Positions 19,177-27,630 of a stretch of 38,468 bases of DNA are shown here, piece by piece. Position numbers and translations under genes: made by a program. The notes below the pieces were generated by a model that was not told where the DNA came from, made no database searches, and worked only from the letters and a program-made list of their open reading frames with translations. This DNA is from Dehalococcoidia bacterium. Lineage in GTDB: Bacteria > Chloroflexota > Dehalococcoidia > Lucifugimonadales > Lucifugimonadaceae. Location: NCBI GenBank assembly GCA_009693115.1, contig SHXW01000022.1:1-38468 (forward strand). The letters are read 5' to 3'. Numbering within the stretch: position 1 is the first letter of the stretch; each line of letters starts with the position of its first letter.

Positions 19177-19272
19177 CGGAGCGTTCTCCGCCGCCACGAT
19201 GTCATTCCGAGTCCCGGCACGCCATCGACCGTGGGCGAGGAATCTGGGGCGGTGGGCGTTTTCGCCCTTTCC

Positions 19273-19296
19273 TCCCTCTCCTTCGAGGGAGAGGGA
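19273..19296. terminator. Hairpin between convergent genes (REP-like)
   Basis: TCCCTCTCC (19273-19281) pairs with GGAGAGGGA (19288-19296). It lies between the convergent amidase and RNA phosphodiesterase genes, where it could end transcription from both sides, but it lacks a T-run and belongs to the dispersed repeat family. Confidence 0.5.
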
Positions 19297-19302
19297 ATTC
19301 GC

Positions 19303-20082
19303 CTAACCGAACGGGGCTTCGGACAGCTTCTCGTAACGCGCGCCCAGGCGGTCAAGGTGGCTGCGGAACAGCACTACTGAACCAACCGTGAACTGTGGCA
19401 GTTCTGGCGGCAGCTTCAGCGCAACCCACGCCTGCCCGGTCTGTGAGGCGACGAACCCCGGGACTTCGTTGTTCAGACGGCCAGCAGTAACGTGCGGTGT
19501 GAACTTCTGGCGGTCCGGCTCGATCTCCAGCTTCGCCAGCACGCCCTCGACACGGCCCTGAAGCTGAACGAGGTGCTGCGTGTCGCCCTCGAACCCAACC
19601 CACAACGCCCGCGGCGCTCGCGTGTCCGGGAACGCACCCGGCGCACCGGCGCGCAGCGTCAGTTTTGAAGACCGCGACGCAGCGCCCGCTAGTTCCTGCG
19701 AAATGGCGAGCAATTTCGACGGCTCTGCGTCACCCAGGAACCGGAGGGTGATGTGCATCGTGTCTGGGTGGACCCAGCGCACGACGTCAAATGACGCACG
19801 CGGCACCAGGTGGCGCAGCCCGGATATGGCAACCCGCACGGCCTCTGAAAGCTCGATTGCGATGAACGAACGCCACAGTTCGCCGGCGGGCGCAGCGGAC
19901 ACCATTTCCTTCAGCGAGAGTTTTTCCGGCGCGGCCACAGGCTCCGGCACCGGCGCAGCAACCGCTGGCACGCCCGGAGCGTCCGGGATGCTTTCGGATA
20001 CCGGCTGCTTGAGTTCGGCAGCATCCTGCGGTGCAGCCGGGTGCGCGCCGCCCAGCCATGGGTCCCTGTCTGTGTGATTCAT
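19303..20082 (-). CDS. thpR: RNA 2',3'-cyclic phosphodiesterase (2'-5' RNA ligase family)
   Basis: This is a 2H-family enzyme that opens 2',3'-cyclic phosphates on RNA ends. Both histidine motifs are present: HITLRFLGD (H110) and HVTAGRL (H197). The core runs from LWRSFIAIEL (about residue 69) to the end and matches the normal length of about 190. The first 65 residues are an added Pro/Ala/Glu-rich, probably disordered tail not typical for the family. The start is ATG 20082; a TAGACT -10-like box ends six bases upstream, so this gene may also be leaderless. It converges on the amidase gene. Confidence 0.9.
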   Translation of the reverse strand: MNHTDRDPWLGGAHPAAPQDAAELKQPVSESIPDAPGVPAVAAPVPEPVAAPEKLSLKEMVSAAPAGELWRSFIAIELSEAVRVAISGLRHLVPRASFDVVRWVHPDTMHITLRFLGDAEPSKLLAISQELAGAASRSSKLTLRAGAPGAFPDTRAPRALWVGFEGDTQHLVQLQGRVEGVLAKLEIEPDRQKFTPHVTAGRLNNEVPGFVASQTGQAWVALKLPPELPQFTVGSVVLFRSHLDRLGARYEKLSEAPFG

Positions 20083-20088
20083 CCCTCG

Positions 20089-20094
20089 AGTCTA
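20089..20094 (-). promoter_or_regulatory. -10 box of thpR, leaderless geometry
   Basis: TAGACT on the minus strand ends six bases before the ATG. No clear -35 box is seen 16-18 bases upstream. Together with the promoters at 17424 and 31913 it forms a recurring pattern. Confidence 0.4.
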
Positions 20095-20127
20095 ACCCCG
20101 GCCGAGGCCCGTTGATGCCGCTCGTTC

Positions 20128-20133
20128 TATAAT
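20128..20133 (+). promoter_or_regulatory. -10 box upstream of the cyclodeaminase gene
   Basis: A perfect TATAAT lies about 95 bases before the ATG of the ornithine cyclodeaminase-family gene. No good -35 box precedes it at normal spacing. Confidence 0.4.
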
Positions 20134-20223
20134 CGGCGGACTTCCCACACCTTGTCTCGTGGTTCCACCCGCCCCCCGTGAACCTCCTCGCTTGCAGGGA
20201 GGGTGCAATTCAAGGAGTCCCTC

Positions 20224-21213
20224 ATGGCCCTGCTCCTGTCCCGTTCAGACGTGATCAAGCTCCTGCCCATGCCGAAGGCCATCGAAGTGGTCGAGCAGGC
20301 CTTCGGAGAGCTGGCGAACGGCACGGCCGAGATGCCGCAGCGCACCGTATTCATAGACCCCAACGTCGGCGGGTGGATCGCCTACATGCCCGCCTACCTG
20401 AAGACCGGCGGCGCGCTCGGCGTGAAGGCCGTGACCGTTTACAAGAACAACCCGTCCAAGTTCAACCTGCCCACGACGCTGGCGACCATCCTCGTGCAAG
20501 ACCAGAAGACGGGCCTGGTGCTGGCCGTGATGGACGGCGGCTTCCTGACGGCGATGCGCACAGGGGCGGTGACGGGCGCGGCGACGAAGCACCTGGCCCG
20601 CAAGGGCGCGCAGGTGGCCGGGATCATAGGCACAGGGGTGCAGGGCAGGACGCAGACGCTCGGCATGTGTGCGGCGGGGAGGTTCCAGACGGTCCTCGCC
20701 TATTCGATAGACACCGATGAGAAGAAGAAAACCTTCGCAGAGGGCATCCTGAAGGACACGGGGGTGCCGGTGAAGTGGGCGAAGTCGGTCGAGGAGGTGT
20801 GCCGCGAGTCGGACGTCGTCTCGCTGGCAACCACGTCGTCGTCGCCGATCGTGCAGGGCTCGTGGTGGAAGGCCGGGGCGCACATCAACGGCATCGGCTC
20901 GCACGCGCCGGGGCAGCGCGAGCTGGACACCGCGACGGTAGTGCGTGCAAAGGTCATCTGCGACCAGCGCGCAGCGTGTCTCGCCGAGGCCGGCGACCTG
21001 CAGATACCGGTGCAGGAGAAGACGTGGTCGCCTGATAAGATCCGGGGCGATCTGGGCGATGTGATCAATGGCAAGATCAAGGGCCGCCAGTCAGACGATG
21101 AAGTGACGCTGTTCAAGAGCGTGGGCCTCGCCATCCAGGACATTTCGTGCGCCGCTCTCGTCTATGCCGAGGCGAAGGCGAAGGGCGTCGGCACCGAGTT
21201 CGCGTTTTCCTAA
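20224..21213 (+). CDS. Ornithine cyclodeaminase/mu-crystallin family protein
   Basis: The 329-residue NAD(P)-dependent enzyme belongs to the family that includes ornithine cyclodeaminase, alanine dehydrogenase (archaeal type) and ketimine reductases. Conserved points are GVKAV (K68), MDGGFLTAMRTGAVTGAAT (R112), the Rossmann loop GIIGTGVQGRTQ (residues 133-144) and GAHINGIGSHAPGQREL, plus the late LFKSVGLAIQD typical of the family. Start ATG 20224 has AAGGAG (20212-20217) six bases upstream. The exact substrate cannot be assigned. It is followed at 135 bases by an enolase-superfamily gene on the same strand, so the two may work on one substrate. Confidence 0.92.
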   Translation: MALLLSRSDVIKLLPMPKAIEVVEQAFGELANGTAEMPQRTVFIDPNVGGWIAYMPAYLKTGGALGVKAVTVYKNNPSKFNLPTTLATILVQDQKTGLVLAVMDGGFLTAMRTGAVTGAATKHLARKGAQVAGIIGTGVQGRTQTLGMCAAGRFQTVLAYSIDTDEKKKTFAEGILKDTGVPVKWAKSVEEVCRESDVVSLATTSSSPIVQGSWWKAGAHINGIGSHAPGQRELDTATVVRAKVICDQRAACLAEAGDLQIPVQEKTWSPDKIRGDLGDVINGKIKGRQSDDEVTLFKSVGLAIQDISCAALVYAEAKAKGVGTEFAFS

Positions 21214-21347
21214 AATGTCCCAGGATGTATTCGCTGGAGTTGCAAAGGCAGTCGTTCGATTTCGGCCTCCCCTCTCACGCTGACCCCCGCCCATTGGGCG
21301 CCCAGCTGGGAGAGGGACTATTTAGACGGACGTAACGGCAAATTCAT

Positions 21348-22658
21348 ATGAAAATCACAGGCATCACCGCTCACGAGGTGGGCGTCCCCATGCAGAGCAC
21401 GCTCCTCTGGGCGTACTCGTTTTCCAACCACGGCTACACCGACCACGTAGCCATCGCGACGCCACGCACGATCATCGAGGTCAAGACCGACGAGGGCCTG
21501 ACGGGGCTCGGCGAGGTCTGGGCGTCTAAGGCGCACATGGAAGGCCCCGTCGCCGCCTTCGTGAAGGGCCGCGACCCCTTCGACTGGAAGCGCATCATCG
21601 CCGAGGCGCCGCTCTCGGAAAAGGGCAACACAGGCGACCCGCAAAATCGCGCCGGGCTCGAATTCGCCATGTGGGACCTCATCGGAAAGAGCCTGGGCAG
21701 GCCCGTCGCCGCCCTCATCAACGGCGGCTATTACACACCGACAGTAGAGTTCGCGGCATACATGTTCTTCCGCGCCCCCGGCGTGGTAGAGCAGGGCAGG
21801 TCGAAGGGCGGCGGACCGGGCGAGGTGGACTTGGACAACTACGCCGAACATGTGGCTGGCGTGGTCAAGAAGTACGGTTTCCGTTCGGTCAAGCTCAAGA
21901 TCGGCGTCTATCACCCGAAGGACGAGATCGCCGCCGTGAAGCGGGTGCGGGAAGCTCTCGGCCCCGGCCCGACCCTGCGGATAGACCCCAACTCCGCATG
22001 GGACCTCGAGACGGCCATCTGGGCTGCGGATCAGGTGAAAGAGCTCGGCATCGAGTACCTCGAAGACGTCGCTCGCGGCCTCGACAACCAGGCGCGCCTG
22101 CGGAAGGCGACGAGCCTGCCCGTTTGCGTTGACGGCTCGTACTCCCTCGACCGCCTCTCGCACGCCATCTCAGAGCAGGCGGGCGAGGTGGCCATGTGTG
22201 ACATCTACGGCTCGGGCGGCATCGCCGGAGTGCGCGACTGGATGACCGTGGCGCGCACGTTCGGCCTTAAGACCTCGATGCACTCGGGTCGCTACCTCGG
22301 CGTCTCCCACATGGCGAAGGTTCATGCCGCGGCCGCCTCCGGGCCTTTCGACTTCCCCATAGACGCCCACTATCACCAGCAGTCGGACGACATCCTGAAG
22401 GGCGGCCTGCTCAAGTACGGCCCTGACGGCACGATGAAGGTGCCGGATAAGCCCGGCCTGGGAATCGAGTTGGACTACGACCGCATCGAGAAGTACCGCT
22501 ACACGGACGCCCGCAAGAAGGAGTACGCCGAGTTCCACAGGATGCTCACGTCAAAGTTCGGCGGCTCCGGCAACCCCGGGGGCCCGCGCAGGCTCGGCTA
22601 CGGGGACTACTCGCTCTTTCAGTCAGAGCACATCCAAAAGGGCGGCAAGCATTCGTGA
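21348..22658 (+). CDS. Enolase-superfamily dehydratase-like protein (glucarate dehydratase-like)
   Basis: The 436-residue protein has the mandelate racemase/muconate lactonizing fold: N-terminal capping domain to about residue 130, then the barrel. The catalytic VKLKIG (K182, K184) resembles the KxK base. The metal ligands would be D213 in RIDPNSAWD, E239 in YLEDV and D262 in VDGSYS. H312 in SMHSGRYLG could be the second base. The DPNSAWDLETAIW block and overall spacing resemble glucarate dehydratases more than mandelate racemase, but the third ligand region differs, so the substrate is unassigned. The start ATG 21348 has no strong ribosome binding site; an imperfect REP-like hairpin lies in the leader. 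Probable substrates are sugar acids. Confidence 0.88.
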   Translation: MKITGITAHEVGVPMQSTLLWAYSFSNHGYTDHVAIATPRTIIEVKTDEGLTGLGEVWASKAHMEGPVAAFVKGRDPFDWKRIIAEAPLSEKGNTGDPQNRAGLEFAMWDLIGKSLGRPVAALINGGYYTPTVEFAAYMFFRAPGVVEQGRSKGGGPGEVDLDNYAEHVAGVVKKYGFRSVKLKIGVYHPKDEIAAVKRVREALGPGPTLRIDPNSAWDLETAIWAADQVKELGIEYLEDVARGLDNQARLRKATSLPVCVDGSYSLDRLSHAISEQAGEVAMCDIYGSGGIAGVRDWMTVARTFGLKTSMHSGRYLGVSHMAKVHAAAASGPFDFPIDAHYHQQSDDILKGGLLKYGPDGTMKVPDKPGLGIELDYDRIEKYRYTDARKKEYAEFHRMLTSKFGGSGNPGGPRRLGYGDYSLFQSEHIQKGGKHS

Positions 22659-22688
22659 TGACACCCCCCGCCGCGCCAGGAGGCCCGT

Positions 22689-23294
22689 CTACTCCACGAC
22701 CCTGACGTTCCCCTCACCATCTGCGGCCCAGAGCGCGTGAAACGGCAGGCCGCGACGGCGCAACTCGTCCGAGCCTCCCTGATTGCGGTCAAGCACGCAC
22801 AGCGTGGCGACGACCTTGCAACCGAACTCCTGGATGGCATCGACAGCCATGACCAGGCTGCCGCCTGTCGAGATGGTGTCGTCAAACACGGCGACGCTCA
22901 TTCCCGGCCTGACCGGGCCTTCGATCTGCTTGCCCGCGCCGTGCTTCTTGGCCTCGCCGCGTACGAAGAACCCGGCGAGTCCTCCCGGCGCACCGGGCCC
23001 GGGACTTTCCAGCCGGCTCCTCAGCACAAGCGCGCCAACGATCGGGACGGCCGCGACCGCGGGGCCGCCGACAGCCTCCGCACCGGAACGGCGCACGATG
23101 TCCAAGAAGGCGGCGGAGATCAGGTCCGCGCCCTCGGGGTCGAGCGAAAGCAGGCGACCGTCGAAGTAGTACTTGCTCTTCTGGCCGGAGGACAGCGTGA
23201 AGTCGCCGGTCTTAAGCGACTCCAACTCTTTGGCCCGCGCGAGCAGGCGTGTGGTCCATGCGAGCCGGGACTGCCGGGAGTGTGTCTGTGCCAC
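22689..23294 (-). CDS. pyrE: Orotate phosphoribosyltransferase
   Basis: This enzyme joins orotate to PRPP to form OMP in pyrimidine synthesis. The 201-residue protein has FTLSSGQKSKYYFDGRLL near residue 32 (the usual FxLxSGxxSxxYxD), FFVRGEAKKHG at about residues 109-119 (catalytic lysine loop), and the PRPP-binding loop VAVFDDTISTGGS (residues 134-146), where the more common form is EDVxTTGGS. Length is normal. The start is GTG 23294 with only a weak purine stretch upstream. It is followed convergently by the enolase-superfamily gene with 30 bases between the stops, and it lies downstream of nadD on the same strand. Confidence 0.94.
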   Translation of the reverse strand: MAQTHSRQSRLAWTTRLLARAKELESLKTGDFTLSSGQKSKYYFDGRLLSLDPEGADLISAAFLDIVRRSGAEAVGGPAVAAVPIVGALVLRSRLESPGPGAPGGLAGFFVRGEAKKHGAGKQIEGPVRPGMSVAVFDDTISTGGSLVMAVDAIQEFGCKVVATLCVLDRNQGGSDELRRRGLPFHALWAADGEGNVRVVE

Positions 23295-23318
23295 GGTTTC
23301 AGCGATCCCTCAGTTGCC

Positions 23319-23335
23319 CCCTCTTCTTCAGAGGG
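23319..23335. repeat. REP-like hairpin between nadD and pyrE
   Basis: CCCTCT (23319-23324) pairs with AGAGGG (23330-23335) around a five-base loop. It belongs to the dispersed repeat family by sequence. Confidence 0.55.
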
Positions 23336-23393
23336 AGGGCGGACACGAGATTTTTCTATGCGGCCAGAATGATATGCGGCCCAAACTGCCCCA

Positions 23394-24077
23394 CTACCTG
23401 GACATCGCCGCGGCCGCACGCGTCGCGCCGTAGAGGCCATGCTCGCCAATATACCGCTCGACTGCCGGGGGGAGCATACCGGCGCAGGACTCGCCTGCGG
23501 CCAGTCGGCGGCGGACCTCTGTCGCGCTCACGTCCACCATGGGGCCTTCGATGAACCTCGCCTGGTTGCCAGGGTGTTCGTCCGGCAACTCTGACGGCCT
23601 GGGTGCCCCTGGCCTGCCCACAGCGACGAGGGTGCATCGCCTTAGCACGCTGTCTACGCGCGCCCACCTGTCGAGGTGCCTGATGGAGTCAGCGCCAAGC
23701 ACCAGATAGAACTCCGGTCCCGGCCCGTACTGCTTGCGAAGGTCACGCAGCGTGTCAGCGGTGTAGGTCGTCCCTGGCCGGTCAAGGTCCACGGAGGACA
23801 CGTCGAACCCGCGTTCTCCCATGGTCGCCATGCGCGCCATGGCCAGTCTGTCGTCTGCCGGGACAACGGGTCCGCGCGGGCGCAGCCAGGGACGCGGCGC
23901 GGGGACGAAAAGGACGAGGTCCAGGTCGAAGGCGTCACGCGCTGTGCGAGCGACCGCCAGGTGGCCTTCGTGGATGGGGTCGAATGTGCCGCCAAAGACT
24001 CCGATGCGCCCCGGCGCGCCGGTAGGCCGGCCGTCTGGAGGCGCTGGGTGTGCGGGTTTTGCAGGAACGTCAGACAA
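23394..24077 (-). CDS. nadD: Nicotinate-nucleotide adenylyltransferase
   Basis: This enzyme makes deamido-NAD from nicotinate mononucleotide and ATP. The 227-residue protein has the nucleotidyltransferase signature GVFGGTFDPIHEGHL (residues 26-40), FVPAPRPWLRP, YLVLGADSIRHLDRW and the C-terminal VSATEVRRRLAAGES, the family's (S/T)xxxxR ATP-binding end. The first 23 residues are a Pro-rich addition before the domain. The start at 24077 is TTG; no later start before the domain has a better signal. nadD next to obgE is a common bacterial arrangement. Confidence 0.94.
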   Translation of the reverse strand: MSDVPAKPAHPAPPDGRPTGAPGRIGVFGGTFDPIHEGHLAVARTARDAFDLDLVLFVPAPRPWLRPRGPVVPADDRLAMARMATMGERGFDVSSVDLDRPGTTYTADTLRDLRKQYGPGPEFYLVLGADSIRHLDRWARVDSVLRRCTLVAVGRPGAPRPSELPDEHPGNQARFIEGPMVDVSATEVRRRLAAGESCAGMLPPAVERYIGEHGLYGATRAAAAMSR

Positions 24078-24139
24078 CGGCGCGCCCTGAGTAGTGCCCG
24101 GCTCCCCTTCGCTTTTTCAAGGAGAGACAGGCGCGGAAC

Positions 24140-25435
24140 CTATTCCCAGAGGAACTCCCAGCCGGCGACGAGAACCTTGTCCCCCTGCCTGACACCGAGT
24201 TGTTCCAATTCCTGGGACACCTTCATATGGCCAAGGCGAGCATGGTACTGGACACGCGTGGCCCAGTCATTCAAGTTGCTTCCCTTCGCAAGTCGGATGG
24301 CCCAGGGGTGGACGATCCTGAACACCCCCGGCTCCTCGATGACCGCGTTCGGCCTGTCCTTTTTCGGCTCCGGCCGCAGGACGGGCAGGTCCGCTGGCGT
24401 GGCGCCAGCCTGCTCGGCTTGCGCGGTTTGCTGGACAAGCTGCCACATCTGCTCGACGAGGGCGTCCATTCCGTCATGCGTGGCAGCGGAAACGTAGAGG
24501 ACGCTCACGTCCGGCCCCAGCTTGCGGCGGATGCTGGCCGTCAGGGCGCGTCTCCGCTCCTTGACCCCCGGCAGGTCAAGCTTGTTGATCGCTATGATCT
24601 GCCGCTTGGCGGCAAGAGCGGGACTGAACTGTGCCAACTCGTTGTTGATCGTGCCTATATTTGCCAGCGGGTCGTCCGCAGAACCATCCACGACATGGAC
24701 AAGCACGCGTGCGCGCTCGATGTGTTTCAGGAACTCGTGCCCCAGACCCGTCCCTGAATGTGCGCCCTCGATCAGCCCGGGGATGTCGGCGACGGTGAAC
24801 CTCTGGATGCCCTTGCCGCTCTTCGGAAAGACGACGCCCAACACAGGCTCGAGCGTGGTGAATGGATAGTCCGCCACCTTCGGGCGGGCTGCACTGATGG
24901 CCGTGAGGGTGCTTGACTTGCCCGCGTTGGGCAGTCCTGCAAGACCGACGTCCGCCAACACCTTCAGGTTCAGGCGCAGGCGGCGCGTCTCCCCGTCATC
25001 GCCCCCTTCCGCAAGGAGGGGTTCCTGATTGATGGAAGAAGTGAAGCGGGCATTGCCCCAACCGCCCCTGCCTCCCTCGGCTATCAGCAGACGCATCCCG
25101 GGTTCAGAGAGGTCCCCCAACAGGCGTTCGGTCCCGTCATCCGACTTCTCCCATACTTCCGTCCCGGCAGGCAATGCTATGTCTACCGAAGCGCCATTTG
25201 CGCCATGCATGTTTTTCTGTCCGCCGTCCGTGGCTGGTGCCGCTTCAAACACCTGTTTGTATTTGAACGTTTGGAGTGTGTTCAGGTTGGCGTCTGATAC
25301 CAGGTACACGCTCCCTCCATTTCCTCCATCTCCCCCCCAGGGCCCTCCCTTTGTGACGTGGGCCTCCCGACGGAACTTGACCTTTCCGTCTCCACCCTTA
25401 CCGGCGCGTACTTCTATTACGGCTGAATCAAACAT
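24140..25435 (-). CDS. obgE: Obg GTPase
   Basis: This is a ribosome-associated GTPase needed for 50S assembly and stress control. The 431-residue protein has the Gly-rich Obg domain (residues 1-158, including KGGPWGGDGGNGG), the GTPase domain with G1 GLPNAGKSS (167-175), switch DIPGLIEGAHSG (about 217), G4 NKLDLPG and a C-terminal OCT domain ending GDKVLVAGWEFLWE. ATG 25435 starts MFDSAVIEVRAG, the normal beginning. It lacks a clear ribosome binding site. Its upstream gap carries the DnaA boxes of the candidate origin. Confidence 0.97.
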   Translation of the reverse strand: MFDSAVIEVRAGKGGDGKVKFRREAHVTKGGPWGGDGGNGGSVYLVSDANLNTLQTFKYKQVFEAAPATDGGQKNMHGANGASVDIALPAGTEVWEKSDDGTERLLGDLSEPGMRLLIAEGGRGGWGNARFTSSINQEPLLAEGGDDGETRRLRLNLKVLADVGLAGLPNAGKSSTLTAISAARPKVADYPFTTLEPVLGVVFPKSGKGIQRFTVADIPGLIEGAHSGTGLGHEFLKHIERARVLVHVVDGSADDPLANIGTINNELAQFSPALAAKRQIIAINKLDLPGVKERRRALTASIRRKLGPDVSVLYVSAATHDGMDALVEQMWQLVQQTAQAEQAGATPADLPVLRPEPKKDRPNAVIEEPGVFRIVHPWAIRLAKGSNLNDWATRVQYHARLGHMKVSQELEQLGVRQGDKVLVAGWEFLWE

Positions 25436-25439
25436 GGGA

Positions 25440-25858
25440 ACAGTTTCTTAAGTGGATTTGCGTCTCCACGGTAGGTAACAGTAAGCGGTGTGGAGAAGGG
25501 GAAAACATAGTGGTGATGAGATGGAGGTAAATGTGACAGAAGTGGGAGAAAGAGACTAAAGGAGACCTGGACGCGTGGAGGAAGCGGGTATCAATGTGCA
25601 GAGGTTAGGAGGCGGGAGGGAGGATGGTCTGAACTATCCACAATAGCAGCAAGTTATCCACAGGCGGCTTGGCGGTTATCCACAGTGGCTACGAATAGGC
25701 GGTATTGGCCCGCCGAGGCCCACAGCTGACGGGGCGATCCTTCAACCGGATGCTCGGCAAGAGGCCTGCGCCCAGCACCGTTGCCCGGCGGGGGCGAGGA
25801 GTTCTCGTCTGGAGCGCTGGGCGAGTGAGTCTTGCACGCATCGCGCCACGGTAAACAG
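25440..25858. other. Candidate chromosomal replication origin (oriC)
   Basis: The gap between dnaA and obgE holds three same-direction DnaA boxes: CTATCCACA (25634-25642), TTATCCACA (25654-25662) and TTATCCACA (25676-25684), spaced 20 and 22 bases. A reverse near-match TGTGGAGAA lies at 25489-25497. Between them, about 25490-25630 is strongly purine-rich on the plus strand and less GC-rich than the genes, a candidate unwinding region. Adjacency to dnaA is the usual bacterial arrangement. No gene was found in this gap. Confidence 0.75.
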
Positions 25859-27241
25859 TTACTGCGCGCCCAACCTGGCCACGATCGCCTGACGGATGGC
25901 GTTTAGATCCTGCCTGAGCGCCGGGTCAGTTTCGATCTGTTCCTCAAACCGCTTCTGAGCGTAGAGGACGGTCGAGTGATCCTTGCCGCCCAGAAGCTCA
26001 CCGACGCGGGTTGAAGGTAGGCGGCTCTCCTCGCGCAAGAGGTACATGGCGATACGGCGAGCGAGCGCGGTCTTCCTGTCACGCCGGACACCGCGGAGCA
26101 TTTCTTCTGAAGTGCCAGTCTGTTCCGCGACCGCGGCGATGACCGTGGCTGGCGGGGTGGCTCTGGCCGGCGGCTGAGACAGGAGGCTCCGTAACGCCTG
26201 CTGCGCCAGGTCGAGAGTGACAGGCTGCCCGACAAGCTGCGAGTACGCGATGATCCGGTTCAGCGCGCCCTCCAGTTCCCGCACGTTAGTCAGCGGGCGG
26301 CGTGCGAGCAAGTCCAGCACCTGGGCGGGGACGCGTGAGCCCACGTTGTCCGCCTTGCCCTGGAGGATGGCATACCGGGTCTCGAAGTCAGGCGGCTGAA
26401 TGTCCACCACCAGCCCGCCTTCGAGCCGGGAGATGATCCGTTCCTCCAGAAGTGACTTCCTTGCCGGCTCGTCGCCCGTCACCACCACCTGTTTTCCAGC
26501 CATGTGCAATTCATTGAAGGTGTGGAAAAAACCTTCCTGCGTCTGTTCCTTGGTGGCGATGAATTGAATATCGTCGATCAACAGGGCATCAGCGCCGCGA
26601 TAGCGTTCGCGGAACTGTTCGGCGGACCCCTCTCGAATCGCCTTGATGTACTCGTTCGTGAACCGCTCGGACGAGACGTACATCACCCGCAGGCCCTTGG
26701 AGATGAGCCTGTGACCGATGGCCTGCATCAGGTGGGTCTTGCCCAGGCCGACGGCTGAGTAGAGGTAGAGCGGGTTATAGACCTTGCCGGGCTCTTCGGC
26801 CACCTTCATCGCGGCGGCGGCGGCAAGCCGGTTGGAAGGTCCGACGACGAAGGTGTCGAACGTCAGGTTGGGCCTGAACGCTCCTCCGCCCGCAGTCGAG
26901 TAAATGGAAGGGGCGGCCTGCGTACGGACCGGAGATGCGGTGGTGGCATAAGTGGGTGTCCGGGCGGGAGAGCGCTCCTGCGACGTGCCCGAAACCAGGA
27001 ACTCTACGCTGACCTGTCTCTTCGCCACGCGCTCCAGGACGCGCGTCACTGTGGATGCGAGCCGCTTCTCCAGCATCTCCGCGACAAATGCGCTGGGGGT
27101 GGACACGGTGAGAGAATCACCCTCGAGGCTGATGCCCTGTGTGTCCCGCAACCATGTCTGGAACTGAGGCCTGGGGATTTCAAGCTGTAGTTGGCCTAGG
27201 ACAGCTGCCCACAGCTGGCCCGGTGATTCGGTGGAGTGCAC
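25859..27241 (-). CDS. dnaA: Chromosomal replication initiator DnaA
   Basis: DnaA binds the origin and opens it. With the chosen start the protein has 460 residues, the normal size. Domain I runs from LWAAVLGQLQLEIPRPQFQTWL, followed by a Pro/Thr-rich linker (about 86-120). The AAA+ domain has Walker A AVGLGKTHL (163-171) and Walker B LLIDDIQF. Domain IV ends with the DnaA-box reader LLGGKDHSTVLYA. GTG 27241 was chosen because GAGG lies five bases upstream; an ATG at 27418 would add 59 residues unlike DnaA. dnaN is not adjacent; obgE and fmt flank the gene instead. Confidence 0.96.
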   Translation of the reverse strand: MHSTESPGQLWAAVLGQLQLEIPRPQFQTWLRDTQGISLEGDSLTVSTPSAFVAEMLEKRLASTVTRVLERVAKRQVSVEFLVSGTSQERSPARTPTYATTASPVRTQAAPSIYSTAGGGAFRPNLTFDTFVVGPSNRLAAAAAMKVAEEPGKVYNPLYLYSAVGLGKTHLMQAIGHRLISKGLRVMYVSSERFTNEYIKAIREGSAEQFRERYRGADALLIDDIQFIATKEQTQEGFFHTFNELHMAGKQVVVTGDEPARKSLLEERIISRLEGGLVVDIQPPDFETRYAILQGKADNVGSRVPAQVLDLLARRPLTNVRELEGALNRIIAYSQLVGQPVTLDLAQQALRSLLSQPPARATPPATVIAAVAEQTGTSEEMLRGVRRDRKTALARRIAMYLLREESRLPSTRVGELLGGKDHSTVLYAQKRFEEQIETDPALRQDLNAIRQAIVARLGAQ

Positions 27242-27630
27242 TATGTCCTCGGAGGGAGAACAGCCCCTACACCAGGCGTCGCCTGGCTTCGAAACTGAGT
27301 TTGTAAAACCGGATTGCCGTGGGACGGGACCAGCATCGGCGCGCCTGTTCCACGGAATAAACTTGCAGACGGCAACAGTAACATGCCCGTCTCTGGGAAA
27401 TGCAAGACCCCCTGCCACGAAAACTGGCCCGAAAGCAGACGACTTTCTACCTTCTCACGATGAAATTGCGCAGGCCGTACTCGCGAGAACGAGCGTTCGG
27501 TGGCATGCGGCTACGGTTTCCCCCGGCCGCGCGCAAGCCGGGCCTTCGCATTTCTCCTTAGAGACGGACGTACAGCCAGCGGCCTGGGCCCCTCCTCCCA
27601 TGAACCTGTGACGAAGATGAGTTCAAAGCA
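27242..27630. other. Divergent dnaA-fmt gap, no gene seen
   Basis: The 389 bases between the two divergent starts should hold both promoters. No convincing -35/-10 pair, DnaA box or hairpin could be picked by eye. The open frames crossing it, including the upstream extension of dnaA, look like non-coding shadows. Confidence 0.5.

Noticed and set aside
27242-27418. Longer dnaA start at ATG 27418
   Set aside because: The added 59 residues do not resemble DnaA domain I, and GTG 27241 has a better ribosome binding site and gives normal length.
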